Assembly (NCBI GenBank): GCA_003134685.1
Contig: PLCA01000005.1
Span: 496,001-560,000 of the forward strand
DNA from: Gemmatimonadota bacterium
GTDB taxonomy: Bacteria; Gemmatimonadota; Gemmatimonadetes; Gemmatimonadales; Gemmatimonadaceae
Length of the DNA stretch: 64,000 bases
Reading direction: 5' to 3'
The translations under genes were made by a program, and so were the position numbers. The notes below the pieces were generated by a model. That model was not told the origin of the DNA and made no database searches. It was given only the letters and a program-made list of their open reading frames with translations. Every line of letters starts with the position of its first letter. The stretch's first letter is position 1. Positions 54,164-63,364 of this stretch are shown one piece after another.

Positions 54164-55981
54164 ATGGTCGACGCCGCTGCAGGCCTCGAGCGCAGTATCG
54201 ACACGACGAGCTATTCCCCAATCGCCAGCGGGGACCGCGTGAGCGCGGGCCGAGCCCCCCGCTCTCCCGATGCGTCCGTCGATGCGAATGACGGGTCACA
54301 TCAGGATCTCGCGTCACTCGTGAGGCACGGGGCGATGAGACTCGAAATGGGGAACGAGGCGGAGGCGGAGGAGTGTTTCCGCAAAGCATTGGAAATCGGT
54401 GACCGCACACTCGGCGCCGATCACCCGGATCTGATACTGCTCCTCAATGACCTGACGCGCCTCTACCTCAGGCAGTCGGCATACGCCGCGGCCGAGCCGC
54501 TTCTTCTGCGCCTGCTCGAGCTGAAGCGGAGCAAGGGAGAGGATCACCCCGAGGTGGCGACGGTCCTGGCGAGCCTGGGAACGGTGAGACAGGCGCTGGG
54601 CCACCACGAATCGGCCGAGCAGCTCTGGCGGAGAGTTCTCGACATTCGCGAGCACACCCTGGCACCGAATCACTTCGCCATCGCAACGGCGCTCGAGCAT
54701 TTCGGGGACGCGTGCGCGGCGCGCGGGAAGATTCGCGAAGCCCTCGCGGCTTTTCAGCGCGCCCTCGCTATTCGCGAGCGCACTCTTGGAAGCGACCACG
54801 CGAGTCTACGGAGCTCGCGGGAACGAATCGCGGATCTCCAGCTCCAGGCCTCGGACGATTCGCTCGATCACAGCGCCGGTGACGCGTCCACTGCCCAGGA
54901 CCGGTATCGGTTGCTGTCAGGAGAGCCTCCCGCGGTATCGTCGCTGTCGCCCGTGGCGCTGACCCGCGAGAGAGTCCCGGGCCCGAAGACTAGAAAAGCG
55001 GCGGTCATGATTCAGCCGCCATTCTCGGACACCGTGACAATCGAGAACGCGCCCGTCGTTGACGAAGCTACTCCCACCGGAGTGGCAACGGCGCAGACCG
55101 AGTCAGCGCCATATCTCCCCGTCCTCGAGACCATTCGGGAAGAGCTCGAAACGCCTGACCAGAGCGGAAGCCTGGCTGAGCGCGCTCGAGCGTACTTCGC
55201 GCGAGCGATCGCGTTCCTTGGAATGCGGCAGGTCGTAGCGGGGGCTGTGGTGCTGGTAATCGCCTCGCTCCTGATAGCGGTGGCGACAGGCGCTCATGGC
55301 TGGGGAGAAGTCGATCAGACGACTGCTCTTGCGGCGGCGCTTCCGACGCACGAATCGCTCCCGATCGCTGCTCCCTCGGCTGCGATTGCGGTGACGACTC
55401 GCGATCCAGTGCGCGCCCCCGTCCCATCTCCCACAAACGCCACCCCCAAAGCTGTGTCGCAACACTCGCGCGTAACGGAAGAGCAAAACACTTCGAGAAG
55501 GGTGACGGAGAAGAAAACGGACTCGAAGAAAATCGCGATTCCCACTTTTTCGACAGGGATGTTGTCGCGGCTGGATTCTGTCGCCTCGACGGCTGCAAAC
55601 ACCTCGCGAGCCACGGATGCCCTCGACTTCCAGCCCGCGCCGCCCTCACTCGGCACCCGGCGCTCGAACTTCGCGTCCCTGGAACAGTCAAAGGGCCCTC
55701 AGCGCGCGCGACTGATCGGCGAGCTGCCGCGCCCTCAAGTCCCGGATCAAATCGCCGATATCGAGGGTGATGTCCGGGTCCGCTTCGACGTGGATACGGA
55801 AGGGCGCCCGGTCATGTCGACCCTGTTGGTTGAGAGCTCTCCGAACCCGCTACTCACGAACGCGGTCAGAAAGGTCATCCTCAACCTCCGGTTTGAACCG
55901 GCGCGATCGGGCGGGGCGGAGTCGAAGCCTATCGGCGAGGTGGTCGGAATCGCCTTCCAGTTTGCTCGGCGAAACCGATAG
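54164..55981 (+). CDS. TPR-repeat and TonB-domain membrane protein
   Basis: About 605 residues. The first 200 contain kinesin-light-chain-type TPR repeats (EAEECFRKALEIGDRTLGADHPD and two or three more, each ending in LG-x-DHP-like). A hydrophobic segment follows near 360-385 (VVAGAVVLVIASLLIAV). A Thr/Ser/Lys-rich linker then leads to a C-terminal TonB-type domain (IEGDVRVRFDVDTEGRPVMSTLLVES). The ATG at 54164 follows GAGGG by eight bases; an earlier in-frame GTG at 54122 is not needed. It may link a cytoplasmic scaffold to envelope energy transfer. Confidence 0.83.
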   Translation: MVDAAAGLERSIDTTSYSPIASGDRVSAGRAPRSPDASVDANDGSHQDLASLVRHGAMRLEMGNEAEAEECFRKALEIGDRTLGADHPDLILLLNDLTRLYLRQSAYAAAEPLLLRLLELKRSKGEDHPEVATVLASLGTVRQALGHHESAEQLWRRVLDIREHTLAPNHFAIATALEHFGDACAARGKIREALAAFQRALAIRERTLGSDHASLRSSRERIADLQLQASDDSLDHSAGDASTAQDRYRLLSGEPPAVSSLSPVALTRERVPGPKTRKAAVMIQPPFSDTVTIENAPVVDEATPTGVATAQTESAPYLPVLETIREELETPDQSGSLAERARAYFARAIAFLGMRQVVAGAVVLVIASLLIAVATGAHGWGEVDQTTALAAALPTHESLPIAAPSAAIAVTTRDPVRAPVPSPTNATPKAVSQHSRVTEEQNTSRRVTEKKTDSKKIAIPTFSTGMLSRLDSVASTAANTSRATDALDFQPAPPSLGTRRSNFASLEQSKGPQRARLIGELPRPQVPDQIADIEGDVRVRFDVDTEGRPVMSTLLVESSPNPLLTNAVRKVILNLRFEPARSGGAESKPIGEVVGIAFQFARRNR

Positions 55982-55984
55982 GGG

Positions 55985-56176
55985 TTAAGCCCCCCTCGTT
56001 CGAGGGGCACGCGGCACAAGCTCGAAGCCATGAGGCTTCCTGTGGCGAGACACTTTCGGTGTGATTGCCAAGTAGACCACGACCGCGAGATCGAACAACA
56101 GGGCTCCAAGCACGAGCGCGATCGGAATGGCGAGTCCGACCAGTACAATCAAGCCGAACGCCGAGAAGACTTCCAT
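55985..56176 (-). CDS. 63-residue membrane protein of unknown function
   Basis: Starts at ATG 56176, after a strong ribosome site (GGGGGGTGG). The product has one or two hydrophobic helices (MEVFSAFGLIVLVGLAIP and the LGALLFDLAVVVYLAI stretch) and a basic end with HRKPHGFELVPRAPRTRGA. A longer frame to 56314 exists but lacks signal. It ends four bases from the TPR gene stop on the other strand. No family is recognised. Confidence 0.55.
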   Translation of the reverse strand: MEVFSAFGLIVLVGLAIPIALVLGALLFDLAVVVYLAITPKVSRHRKPHGFELVPRAPRTRGA

Positions 56177-56381
56177 AAGCCACCCCCCACGTCCCAATGC
56201 CGCGTGCGAGGCGCCGGAAACTCCTGCGACACGCATGCGGGCCCGGCCGGTCAACTGTGAACCTGGTGCCAGCCGCACTAACAAGTTCAGGCCCCATGCC
56301 CGCAAAGCCCACAAGGGAAACCCTGAATACGCGTACGGGAAAGACTGTCGGGGGAACCCTTCCGTGCTCGATCAATAACAA

Positions 56382-56409
56382 AGAGGCCCGTGCTTGAGCA
56401 CGGGCCTCT
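56382..56409 (-). terminator. Strong terminator-like hairpin
   Basis: A 12-base stem (AGAGGCCCGTGC at 56382-56393 with GCACGGGCCTCT at 56398-56409) and TTGA loop. On the minus strand it is followed by TTGTTATTG and lies 28 bases past the stop of the beta-barrel gene, which it should terminate. On the plus strand only CTGTTT follows. Confidence 0.8.
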
Positions 56410-56437
56410 CTGTTTCCAAAACGATACGGCGATCGGA

Positions 56438-56980
56438 CTAGTGAAGCGTTATCGCGAGTCCAAGTTGCCCGACGTTCGCGTTCACGTTCGAGTTTCTCAT
56501 CGCAAAGCCATTCCAGTACGGCGTGATGCTCGTATTCTTCGCCACCCGCATGTCATATCCAAGGCCGAAGAGCATTCCCATGCCCGTCTCGGTGGAGCTG
56601 CCGAGTCCAGAAATTGAACCGGTCACGGAACCGAGTCCGAGGCCGCCGGTCAGGAAAAAGCCACCGGTGGTGGAGGGGTAAAATCGAACGCGCGCGTCGA
56701 GCGTGCCGACGGTCAACGTTGCGCCCTGCTCCGACCTTGCCCAAGCTTCACTTCCGACGCCGAGCAGGAATCTCGGCGTAATCGTACCGCCAAGCGATAT
56801 CCCGCCGGCAAGGCCGTTCGTGCGCCCTCCGCAATTGTCACAACCAAGGGTACCGAATCCGAGCCCGCCGCTGAACCAGAAGCCGTCACGGATCTGTGCG
56901 TTTTGGGCGTTGGCGGAGGCTGCGCTTACGACAAGCGAGCCCACTACTGCGAGACACTGAACCAACTTTCTTACACCCAT
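56438..56980 (-). CDS. Outer-membrane beta-barrel protein
   Basis: 180 residues. A signal peptide with likely cleavage after SANA (near residue 25) precedes alternating Gly/aromatic strands (FWFSGGLGFGTLG, ITPRFLLGVGSEAWA, GGFFLTGGLGLGSV) typical of a small eight-stranded barrel. The start ATG at 56980 is preceded by GAGGAG. A pair of cysteines lies in CDNCGG. The ligand is unknown. The gene is monocistronic, with its own terminator. Confidence 0.78.
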   Translation of the reverse strand: MGVRKLVQCLAVVGSLVVSAASANAQNAQIRDGFWFSGGLGFGTLGCDNCGGRTNGLAGGISLGGTITPRFLLGVGSEAWARSEQGATLTVGTLDARVRFYPSTTGGFFLTGGLGLGSVTGSISGLGSSTETGMGMLFGLGYDMRVAKNTSITPYWNGFAMRNSNVNANVGQLGLAITLH

Positions 56981-57313
56981 AAAACTCCTCGAGATTACCG
57001 CACTTGGCGGCGAGAGAGGCGCGTCAGTAACGCGGGGAATCCTGCCTCGTTTGCGGCAGATCGGGAACGCGGGCTGACGGGAGATCCCACGCGTAAGTAC
57101 CCAATGCCTAAATGACTGGCCCGTCAGACAAGAGCAACAACAAAAAGGGCCTGCATTTTCTTGAACTGATTGCCCCTCTGGATAGAGCTGCCGGGGCTAG
57201 CGGGCACTCACGAAATGGCGCATATCCAAAGGCGTCAGCGGCGTGGCTTTACGTTGATTTTGTCGACCGAAGCCCGATGACTTCATCAACCCAAACGTCG
57301 AGAAGACGGCCCT
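56981..57313. other. Intergenic region, 333 bases
   Basis: It holds the leader of the divergent beta-barrel gene (TAATCT is a possible minus-strand -10 near 56990-56997) and the promoter region of the NfeD gene. No gene, RNA or strong repeat was recognised. An open frame from 57112 is in the shadow of the NfeD gene and has no family features. Confidence 0.4.
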
Positions 57314-57769
57314 ATGCCGATAAATGCCGCGTTGGTCTGGATGGCGATCGCAATAGTCGCCCTCGTGATCGAGGCGACGAATCTCAACCTTATTTTTCTG
57401 TTCGGCGGGGTGGCTGCATTGCTCGCCGGCACCCTCGCAGCCCTCGGTGTTCCGCCGGTCGGACAGATCCTCGGCTTTGCCCTGGCAGCGCTGCTTATTC
57501 CGGCGCTGCTTCGGCCCCGTCTGCTTCGAAGACTCGGCGGCATTGGCGTGCTCTCGCGCACCGATGCACTGATCGGCCAGACTGCGCGGGTGACGAAGGC
57601 CATCGATCCGGTCAACGGAGGGGGCCGCGTGCTTGTCCAGGGCCACGATTGGGCGGCCAGCAGCACCGAGCCGATTATTGAAGGCGCGCTCGTCGAGGTC
57701 CTCGGGTCCGACGGCATCGTTCTGCTCGTGGTCCCGGTCGCGGTGCTGCCGAGCGGCAGCAACAACTAA
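57314..57769 (+). CDS. NfeD-like membrane protein
   Basis: 151 residues: two or three hydrophobic helices (about 8-65) and a C-terminal OB-fold-like soluble domain (IGQTARVTKAIDPVNGGGRVLVQGHDWAASS), the short NfeD type. Such proteins partner stomatin-like proteins; a stomatin-like gene follows 18 bases downstream. A role in membrane-protein quality or microdomain order is inferred. Confidence 0.9.
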   Translation: MPINAALVWMAIAIVALVIEATNLNLIFLFGGVAALLAGTLAALGVPPVGQILGFALAALLIPALLRPRLLRRLGGIGVLSRTDALIGQTARVTKAIDPVNGGGRVLVQGHDWAASSTEPIIEGALVEVLGSDGIVLLVVPVAVLPSGSNN

Positions 57770-57787
57770 TTATCTGACGGAGCATTC

Positions 57788-58723
57788 ATGTCCTACGTCC
57801 TGATCGGATTCGTCGTTCTCATTCTGGTCGTTCTCGCCCGCTCGGTGAAAGTCGTGCCGCAGAAGCAGGTGAAGATCATCGAACGCCTCGGAAGGTTTCA
57901 TCTCCAGGCCCAGCCTGGTCTCAATCTGATTCTGCCGTTCGTCGACTCCGTTCGGGCGTCGCACGATCTGCGCGAGCGAATCACGCGAATCGAGCCGCAG
58001 CCGGTCATCACCCGCGACAACGTGACGATGGAAGTAGACGCGGTGATTTATTACTTGCTGGTGGATCCGGTCCGCGCGACGTACGAGGTGCAGAATCTGG
58101 AGATGGGCATCGAGCAGCTCACTCTCTCCGCGCTGCGCAACACGATTGGATCACTCGATCTCGATCACACACTCACGTCGCGTGACGAGATCAACAATCA
58201 GCTCCGCGCGGCCCTCGACGCGGCGACCCAGCAGTGGGGAGTCAAGGTGGTGCGCGTCGAGCTCAAGAACATCGACCCGCCGGAAGAGATAAAGCTGACG
58301 ATGGAGAAGCAGATGACGGCCGAGCGTTCGCGGCGGGCGGTGGTAACCACGGCGGAGGGAGAAAAGGCGTCGGCGATTCTTCGCGCTGAGGGGTTGAAGC
58401 AGGCGGCGATTGTGAACGCGGAAGGCCAGAAACAGTCAGCGATCCTGCAGGCGGAGGGTCAGGCGCAGGCGAGACTGGCAGTGGCGCAAGCGGAAGCGCA
58501 GGCGCTGCAGGTGATCGCGACGGGCTTGGGCGCCGAGGGGAATCCGGCGCGCTATCTGATCGCCAGAGGATATCTCGAGTCACTCACGGCGATCGCCGCG
58601 AATGCGCAGAAAACGGTTTTTCTACCCTACGAGGCGAGTGCTGCGATGTCTGCGATGGGTGCGATCAAGGAGCTGTGGAGCCTGCCGGGCGCCGGCGCCG
58701 GCGGCGGCCCCGGCGGGGGCTGA
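57788..58723 (+). CDS. SPFH/stomatin-like protein (QmcA type)
   Basis: 311 residues. One N-terminal helix (SYVLIGFVVLILVVLARS), an SPFH domain (VVPQKQVKIIERLGRFH, PQPVITRDNVTMEVDAVIYY), and a long Ala/Glu/Gln coiled coil (AEGEKASAILRAEGLKQAAI) ending in a Gly/Pro-rich tail. It oligomerises on the inner membrane. The NfeD-stomatin pair is a common conserved operon. No protease gene is adjacent. Confidence 0.93.
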   Translation: MSYVLIGFVVLILVVLARSVKVVPQKQVKIIERLGRFHLQAQPGLNLILPFVDSVRASHDLRERITRIEPQPVITRDNVTMEVDAVIYYLLVDPVRATYEVQNLEMGIEQLTLSALRNTIGSLDLDHTLTSRDEINNQLRAALDAATQQWGVKVVRVELKNIDPPEEIKLTMEKQMTAERSRRAVVTTAEGEKASAILRAEGLKQAAIVNAEGQKQSAILQAEGQAQARLAVAQAEAQALQVIATGLGAEGNPARYLIARGYLESLTAIAANAQKTVFLPYEASAAMSAMGAIKELWSLPGAGAGGGPGGG

Positions 58724-58743
58724 GCGGAACAAACCGGGGCATC

Positions 58744-59457
58744 TCACTTCGCCGTGGATATGGCCTTGTCTGCCGTGAGTGATCCGTCTGGAGCTTTCTT
58801 GGCAACGACGGCGACCTGATCCCCGACGGCCAGATTTCTCGAGACAATCTTCAGCTCCGAAACCGGCGTATTAGGCGGTACCGTCACGTTCTGAGAACCG
58901 CCCGCATACTGCACGACGAGGCTCGACCCGTTGGTGCTGCTTACGTTGCCATTCGACATGCGCGACTGCGACGCAGTCCCATTCATCATGCGGGACATTG
59001 AAACGTTGCCGTTCGTCATTCGGCTCGCCGCGGCGCTCGTGTTCGGCGCCATCATGCGACTTCCTTCGCCCATTCCTCTCAGCTCTTCGGGGAAAACGTG
59101 AATCTCGGTCGCCCGCTCGGAGCCATCAGCTTGCTTCACGGTCGTTACGCCGATGAAGGATTTCTCCGTGACGTGAGAAAGATCACTCGGAGCCCGAGTA
59201 TAAAGGTGGAAGGGCTGCGCCATTGTCACCGTCACGACGCCGGTGTCGGACTTGAGGACGAGCTTGTTCGCCGAGGCGCTAACGACAGTGCCTCTGAACA
59301 TGATCGGCGCATCGGGGTTGGGCGCCTGAGCGGTCTGCGCCGGTTGTGCAGTATCCTGCGTTGAATCCGCGCTCGGCTTACATGCAATCATTGCAAGCGC
59401 CAAGGAAAACAAAACCGATGGCCCTGCGGCCCCAATTGTCAGCATTTTCGTACGCAC
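58744..59457 (-). CDS. Lipoprotein with DUF5666-like regions and a 10-residue repeat
   Basis: About 237 residues. GTG at 59457 follows AGAGAGG, and the signal ends in LAMIAC (Cys26). Two beta-rich stretches (GTVVSASANKLVLKSDTGVVTV and the C-terminal VSRNLAVGDQVAVVAKK) look like DUF5666-type modules. Between them is a tandem repeat of SRM-x-NG plus four residues (145-150, 155-160, 165-170). The role is unknown; probably an envelope protein. The longer upstream frame is not supported. Confidence 0.68.
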   Translation of the reverse strand: MRTKMLTIGAAGPSVLFSLALAMIACKPSADSTQDTAQPAQTAQAPNPDAPIMFRGTVVSASANKLVLKSDTGVVTVTMAQPFHLYTRAPSDLSHVTEKSFIGVTTVKQADGSERATEIHVFPEELRGMGEGSRMMAPNTSAAASRMTNGNVSMSRMMNGTASQSRMSNGNVSSTNGSSLVVQYAGGSQNVTVPPNTPVSELKIVSRNLAVGDQVAVVAKKAPDGSLTADKAISTAK

Positions 59458-59549
59458 ATCGCCCTCTCTGTAGACGTGGGAAGCTCGAGCATCAAACGTC
59501 GTTGGTTCCGCACATCCCATGCTCGCACTGCCATTATTCCCGTGCCTGG

Positions 59550-60677
59550 TCAGCGCGCTCCCCGGTATGCTGTGAACACATCCTTCCCGAAACTCTCGAG
59601 CCCTGCCCTGCCCGCATAGCCGAGGTGAGCGAGCCCGAACATGTCTTCGATGCTCCGCAGCAGCGAGTAGTGATTGTACGGCACGGTCGACATGGTCCCC
59701 GGCTTGATGAATCGAGACAGCAGAACTGCTCCGGTGCGGCCGCCACCCGGGCCATTCACACCGGGCTTCGTCGTGTTAGGTCCGGACGGCTCCATACAGC
59801 AGGCCGATGAATCGAGTGTCAGGGCCTCATCAAAGGTGATGATGAGAAGACCATCGGCACGAAACGCCGGGGAATTCATGATGAGCGGAACCCAATGTTG
59901 CAGGAAAGCATCGGCCGACTCGAGGCTGCCGGGTTCGCCATTCACACAGGGCCGATCGTGTCCGTCGTGACACAGATTGGGCACGATGAACGTGTAGTTC
60001 GGCGTGCGGTTCGCGGACCGCAGCGCGTCCTCGAGCCTGGTGAGCGGGACGACGTGCTGCTTGCACGTCGCCGAATCGATAATCGCGTGGAAGTAGACGA
60101 ATGGATCGTGCTTCGTTGCGTATTGGTCGATTGGTGTGGCGATCTCGGTCGGGTCCAGAGTACCAATCTCGGGGTGACCGCAGGTCGCCGACTCGCGCGC
60201 CGGGTCGTTCCCCATGTCCTCCATGAATGCGCCCCATGTCAGCCGCTTCGCCTCGAGCTGGTTGGCGATCGTAGCGACTTGTGCGGGATATACGCATCCA
60301 TCTCCGATGAGTTGCCCATCGCGCGCGATTCCCGTCTCGACGAAATCGTCGAAGTGTGGGCAGTCGACCTGCGTCTTCGGAGTCGGAGGAACGCCGGCAA
60401 TCATCGCCAGATAGTTGCCAAGACTATAGTGCGCGATGCCGTGGTATTGACGAAGGAATGCGCCAGCCCGGCGTAGCGTGTCGGCGAAATACGGCGCGCG
60501 TGGATGTTCGTTGAACGTACTGTCGAATCCCTCGTTCTCGAGGACGATCACGAAAACGTGCCGAATGGGCGGCATCGAAGGGCGACGTTGTTGCGTGAAG
60601 GCGTGTGTCGCGGTGGCAGTGACTGCAGCGAAGGAGAGCGAGCAGGCCAGAAGGATTCGTTTACCGGATCTTGTCAT
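59550..60677 (-). CDS. Secreted phosphoesterase (alkaline phosphatase superfamily)
   Basis: 375 residues. A signal peptide (RILLACSLSFAAVTATATHA) is followed by HVFVIVLENEGFDSTF, AHYSLGNYLAMIAG, NLCHDGHD and LLIITFDEA, which are the metal-ligand and nucleophile-region motifs of the phosphoesterase family (PF04185) including acid phosphatase AcpA and phosphatidylinositol phosphatases. Several Cys pairs suggest disulfides. The exact substrate is unknown. A longer in-frame start at 60800 lacks a signal peptide. Confidence 0.88.
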   Translation of the reverse strand: MTRSGKRILLACSLSFAAVTATATHAFTQQRRPSMPPIRHVFVIVLENEGFDSTFNEHPRAPYFADTLRRAGAFLRQYHGIAHYSLGNYLAMIAGVPPTPKTQVDCPHFDDFVETGIARDGQLIGDGCVYPAQVATIANQLEAKRLTWGAFMEDMGNDPARESATCGHPEIGTLDPTEIATPIDQYATKHDPFVYFHAIIDSATCKQHVVPLTRLEDALRSANRTPNYTFIVPNLCHDGHDRPCVNGEPGSLESADAFLQHWVPLIMNSPAFRADGLLIITFDEALTLDSSACCMEPSGPNTTKPGVNGPGGGRTGAVLLSRFIKPGTMSTVPYNHYSLLRSIEDMFGLAHLGYAGRAGLESFGKDVFTAYRGAR

Positions 60678-60940
60678 GAGACCAGTGGAAGAGGCTGGAA
60701 CGGAGCAACGAGATATATCGCGCCCGACCGATAGAGAATCGCAGCACTCTGGAATGCACGCAAGTTGGCCGGCGTAGACTGAACGGCGCCTATTCCACAA
60801 CCGCCGCGCTCAATCAACAAGAGTGTGCCGGACCTGCAACGTCTTGGGAGTTAAGGCGTCGTTTAGCGAGATAACCTCATTCCCTCATCGGAGTGCCTCT
60901 TGCAATTCCACCTCGCTTTCCACCCCTAAAGAGACTTTCC
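60678..60940. other. Intergenic region, 263 bases
   Basis: Divergent leader region between the phosphoesterase and HAF-repeat genes. It must hold both promoters, but none is clear by eye, and no RNA, repeat or small gene is seen. Confidence 0.35.
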
Positions 60941-62212
60941 GTGCGTCGCCTCGCCAGTATCCCATTGGTCGTTCTTATTGTTTGCTCCTGCAACCCGTCC
61001 GATGCTGCCCTGGGCGTAGATGGAGCGTCAGAGAAAGACCCGGCCGCAGGCGCGACGATGTCCACCCCCGTGACGAGAGTGGACCTCGGGACATTGGGCG
61101 GGGCGTCGAGCTATGCCGCCGACATCAATACTGCCAACACTGTAGTCGGTTGGTCCGAGACACCTGCCGGCGCCACGCATGCGTTCCGCTGGAGCGCCGC
61201 CCAAGGCATGGTCGATCTCGGAACTCTGCCGGGCGACGCGATGAGCCGAGCTGTGGCGGTTCTGGGCGAAGGTGTGCAAGGCGGTGGACAGATCCTGGGA
61301 GTGAGCGGCGATGACGGTCGGTGGACCCCCGTCGTGTGGTCGGCGTCAGGTTCCATCAGCGCCTTGCCAATACCGTTGATACCAAACTTCACGATAGCCT
61401 TACCCACCGGGTTTAACGCTCGAGGAGATGTCGTTGGGTCAGACGCCGGCGGATTCCAACATGGGTGGATCTGGTCGGAGACCGACGGCAAGTACGATCT
61501 CTCTGCGAATATCCAAGGCGGGAGCAATGAAGGCTCCGCCAGCGCCGTCACCGGGACTGGTTTGGTTGTCCTCACCACCAGGGCCAACACGTGTACGCGC
61601 ACAGCTGAATGTTGGCGCACGTACCTGTGGACCCAAACGACAGGCTACCGTCCTCTTGGAACTCCCGGTAGCGATCCCGAGGCAAATGTCACTGGGCTCG
61701 CGCTGAACGAGACAGGCACTGTTGCCGGTTGGGTCACGTCCGGCGCGACGACTGGGACAACCCCATATCGCTGGGCGGCGGGCACAGGGTTCACGATGCT
61801 GGCGAACTATTCGTCAGGGACGTCCCGTTACGGCTACGCCACTGCGGTGAGCTCGACCGGTACCGTCGTAGGTGCCGACTTCGACCCGGCTTCGGGGTCC
61901 ATTGTTGCTTCGACTTGGCTCGCCAACGGCCGAATCGCGAAGCTGAGTCCGGATGATCCGAATCCGAGCGTTGCCGTGGCCATCAATACCCCCGGTACGA
62001 TCGCGGGTTGGGCAGCTGTTTCGAACGGCGTCAATCACGCAGTAATCTGGCAGCCCTCGTCGCAAGCGTCGCATGTGGCTATGCGAGCGCCAACCGCGGT
62101 GAATGTGCGTGTATCGAGTACACCCAGCGCTCCATGCCTCGCGGACCTTCGTTCCATCACGTCGCGCCAAGCTCTCTTCTCGTGTGTGGTCAGCGCCGAT
62201 CGCAAGCGGTGA
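60941..62212 (+). CDS. HAF-repeat lipoprotein
   Basis: About 423 residues. GTG at 60941 gives a classic lipoprotein signal (RRLASIPLVVLIVCSC, Cys near 18). The body is made of HAF repeats of about 45 residues, such as DLGTLGGASSYAADIN with HAFRWSA, DLGTLPGD, and later G-x-VVG-x-W units, which fold as a beta-propeller-like extracellular domain. Similar proteins are secreted and of unknown role. A GTG at 60893 would add 16 residues. Confidence 0.82.
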   Translation: MRRLASIPLVVLIVCSCNPSDAALGVDGASEKDPAAGATMSTPVTRVDLGTLGGASSYAADINTANTVVGWSETPAGATHAFRWSAAQGMVDLGTLPGDAMSRAVAVLGEGVQGGGQILGVSGDDGRWTPVVWSASGSISALPIPLIPNFTIALPTGFNARGDVVGSDAGGFQHGWIWSETDGKYDLSANIQGGSNEGSASAVTGTGLVVLTTRANTCTRTAECWRTYLWTQTTGYRPLGTPGSDPEANVTGLALNETGTVAGWVTSGATTGTTPYRWAAGTGFTMLANYSSGTSRYGYATAVSSTGTVVGADFDPASGSIVASTWLANGRIAKLSPDDPNPSVAVAINTPGTIAGWAAVSNGVNHAVIWQPSSQASHVAMRAPTAVNVRVSSTPSAPCLADLRSITSRQALFSCVVSADRKR

Positions 62213-62455
62213 GAGGTTCGTCGTCCCAGCCGAATTAACGCCTTCTTTCCATCCCCCTGCTCTGGTCCGACGCATAGTATTCAGGCGATCCGACGGCCTA
62301 TTGTTTCGTGCCGCCGGGCGACGCAGTTGAGTGCCGTGAGAGCGCGAGGGCGCTGCTCGAACGGTCCTCACACAAGGGGGTAGCAGATGCACAGAACGAG
62401 ATTGGTCGCGCTCGTCGCGGCTCCATCCTGGATTCAGCGGTACGAGGAGGTAGGT

Positions 62456-62884
62456 ATGCGGAAGATTTCTGGTTTGCTTGGGGCTCTCATTCTGGGGCTC
62501 GGTGTCGTTTCATGCGGCGGCGGCTCCTCGACTGGCGTGGGTGGCGGAGGAGGCGGCGGTGGTGGAGGCGGAGGAAACTGTCCTGCCAACACGTTTTGCA
62601 TGGGAGCGGCGAACTTTGTAACCACCGCTGGAACGACTACGTTGTCGATTCCGGCCAACACCCCGGTGACATGGACGAACGATTCCGGGATCACCCACAA
62701 CGTAACCTTCGACGATCCCGCGACGGCCCTCGCGGTCGGAACCGGAAGCCCTGGCAACATACCCGATAACTCGAGTGGTTCCAACGAGCGTCAGTTCGCC
62801 GTCAGCGGGAGTAGCCATCCCTTCCACTGCACGATTCACGGGACGAGCACGACGGGTATGCGCGGCACCGTCACAGTCCAATAG
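62456..62884 (+). CDS. Cupredoxin-like lipoprotein with poly-glycine linker
   Basis: About 142 residues. ATG at 62456 follows GGAGG; the signal ends in GVVSC (Cys near 20). A run of about 12 glycines follows, then a plastocyanin/azurin-like domain with a type-1 copper set: His in GITHNV, then Cys, His and Met in FHCTIHGTSTTGM. It is likely a periplasmic or outer-membrane-bound electron carrier. A longer frame from 62387 is not used. Confidence 0.86.
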   Translation: MRKISGLLGALILGLGVVSCGGGSSTGVGGGGGGGGGGGGNCPANTFCMGAANFVTTAGTTTLSIPANTPVTWTNDSGITHNVTFDDPATALAVGTGSPGNIPDNSSGSNERQFAVSGSSHPFHCTIHGTSTTGMRGTVTVQ

Positions 62885-62950
62885 TCAGCTAGTCCCACAT
62901 CGTAACCAACGAGTTCAACGGGCGCCCACAGGTGCTCGTCAGGTGATCGG

Positions 62951-63358
62951 ATGAACAGCTGGACGAGAGTATTTCTGCTGGCCTCGCTACTCGTTGGTTG
63001 CCACCATCCACTGGAGCCGTGGGAAGAGATCGATCTTTCGAAAGCCGAGAAGATCGAACCAAGCGCGCAATACGTCGCGTGGTGGAGTGAGCTCGAGACG
63101 TGCTCGGGCCTGTCAGGCGACGTTCACGCGGTCTCTTTCTACGTGGTCCCCAACGATTCGACCATTCAGGTCGGAAGCGAATCTTATTGGGGATACTGGA
63201 TCAAGAACGGAAACAAGATTGTCCTTGCGGGAGCCCACGCTTACAGCGAAAAACTGGTTAAGCACGAGGAGATGCACGCCCTGCTCCACTCCGCATTACA
63301 TCCGCCGGCGTACTTCAACGGTCCGTGCGGCGATCTCACATACGCTAACGAAGGATAG
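62951..63358 (+). CDS. Small lipoprotein with an HExxH zinc-protease motif
   Basis: 135 residues. The signal ends in LLVGC (Cys17). Near the C-terminus is KHEEMHALLHSALHPPAYF, where HEEMH fits the HExxH zinc motif and a nearby His could be the third ligand. The domain before it is unlike known peptidases. The catalytic helix lies within about 30 residues of the C-terminus. Activity is unproven; a metal-binding lipoprotein is the safer statement. Confidence 0.62.
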   Translation: MNSWTRVFLLASLLVGCHHPLEPWEEIDLSKAEKIEPSAQYVAWWSELETCSGLSGDVHAVSFYVVPNDSTIQVGSESYWGYWIKNGNKIVLAGAHAYSEKLVKHEEMHALLHSALHPPAYFNGPCGDLTYANEG

Positions 63359-63364
63359 CCGGCT

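Noticed and set aside
57112-57681. Open frame overlapping the NfeD gene in another frame
   Set aside because: No family motif, and the NfeD frame has clear helices and an OB-like domain.
62531-62577. GGN-rich tract coding for poly-glycine in the cupredoxin as a phase-variable repeat
   Set aside because: The codons vary (ggt, ggc, gga) and the tract is a multiple of three in length units, so frameshifting switch behaviour is unlikely.
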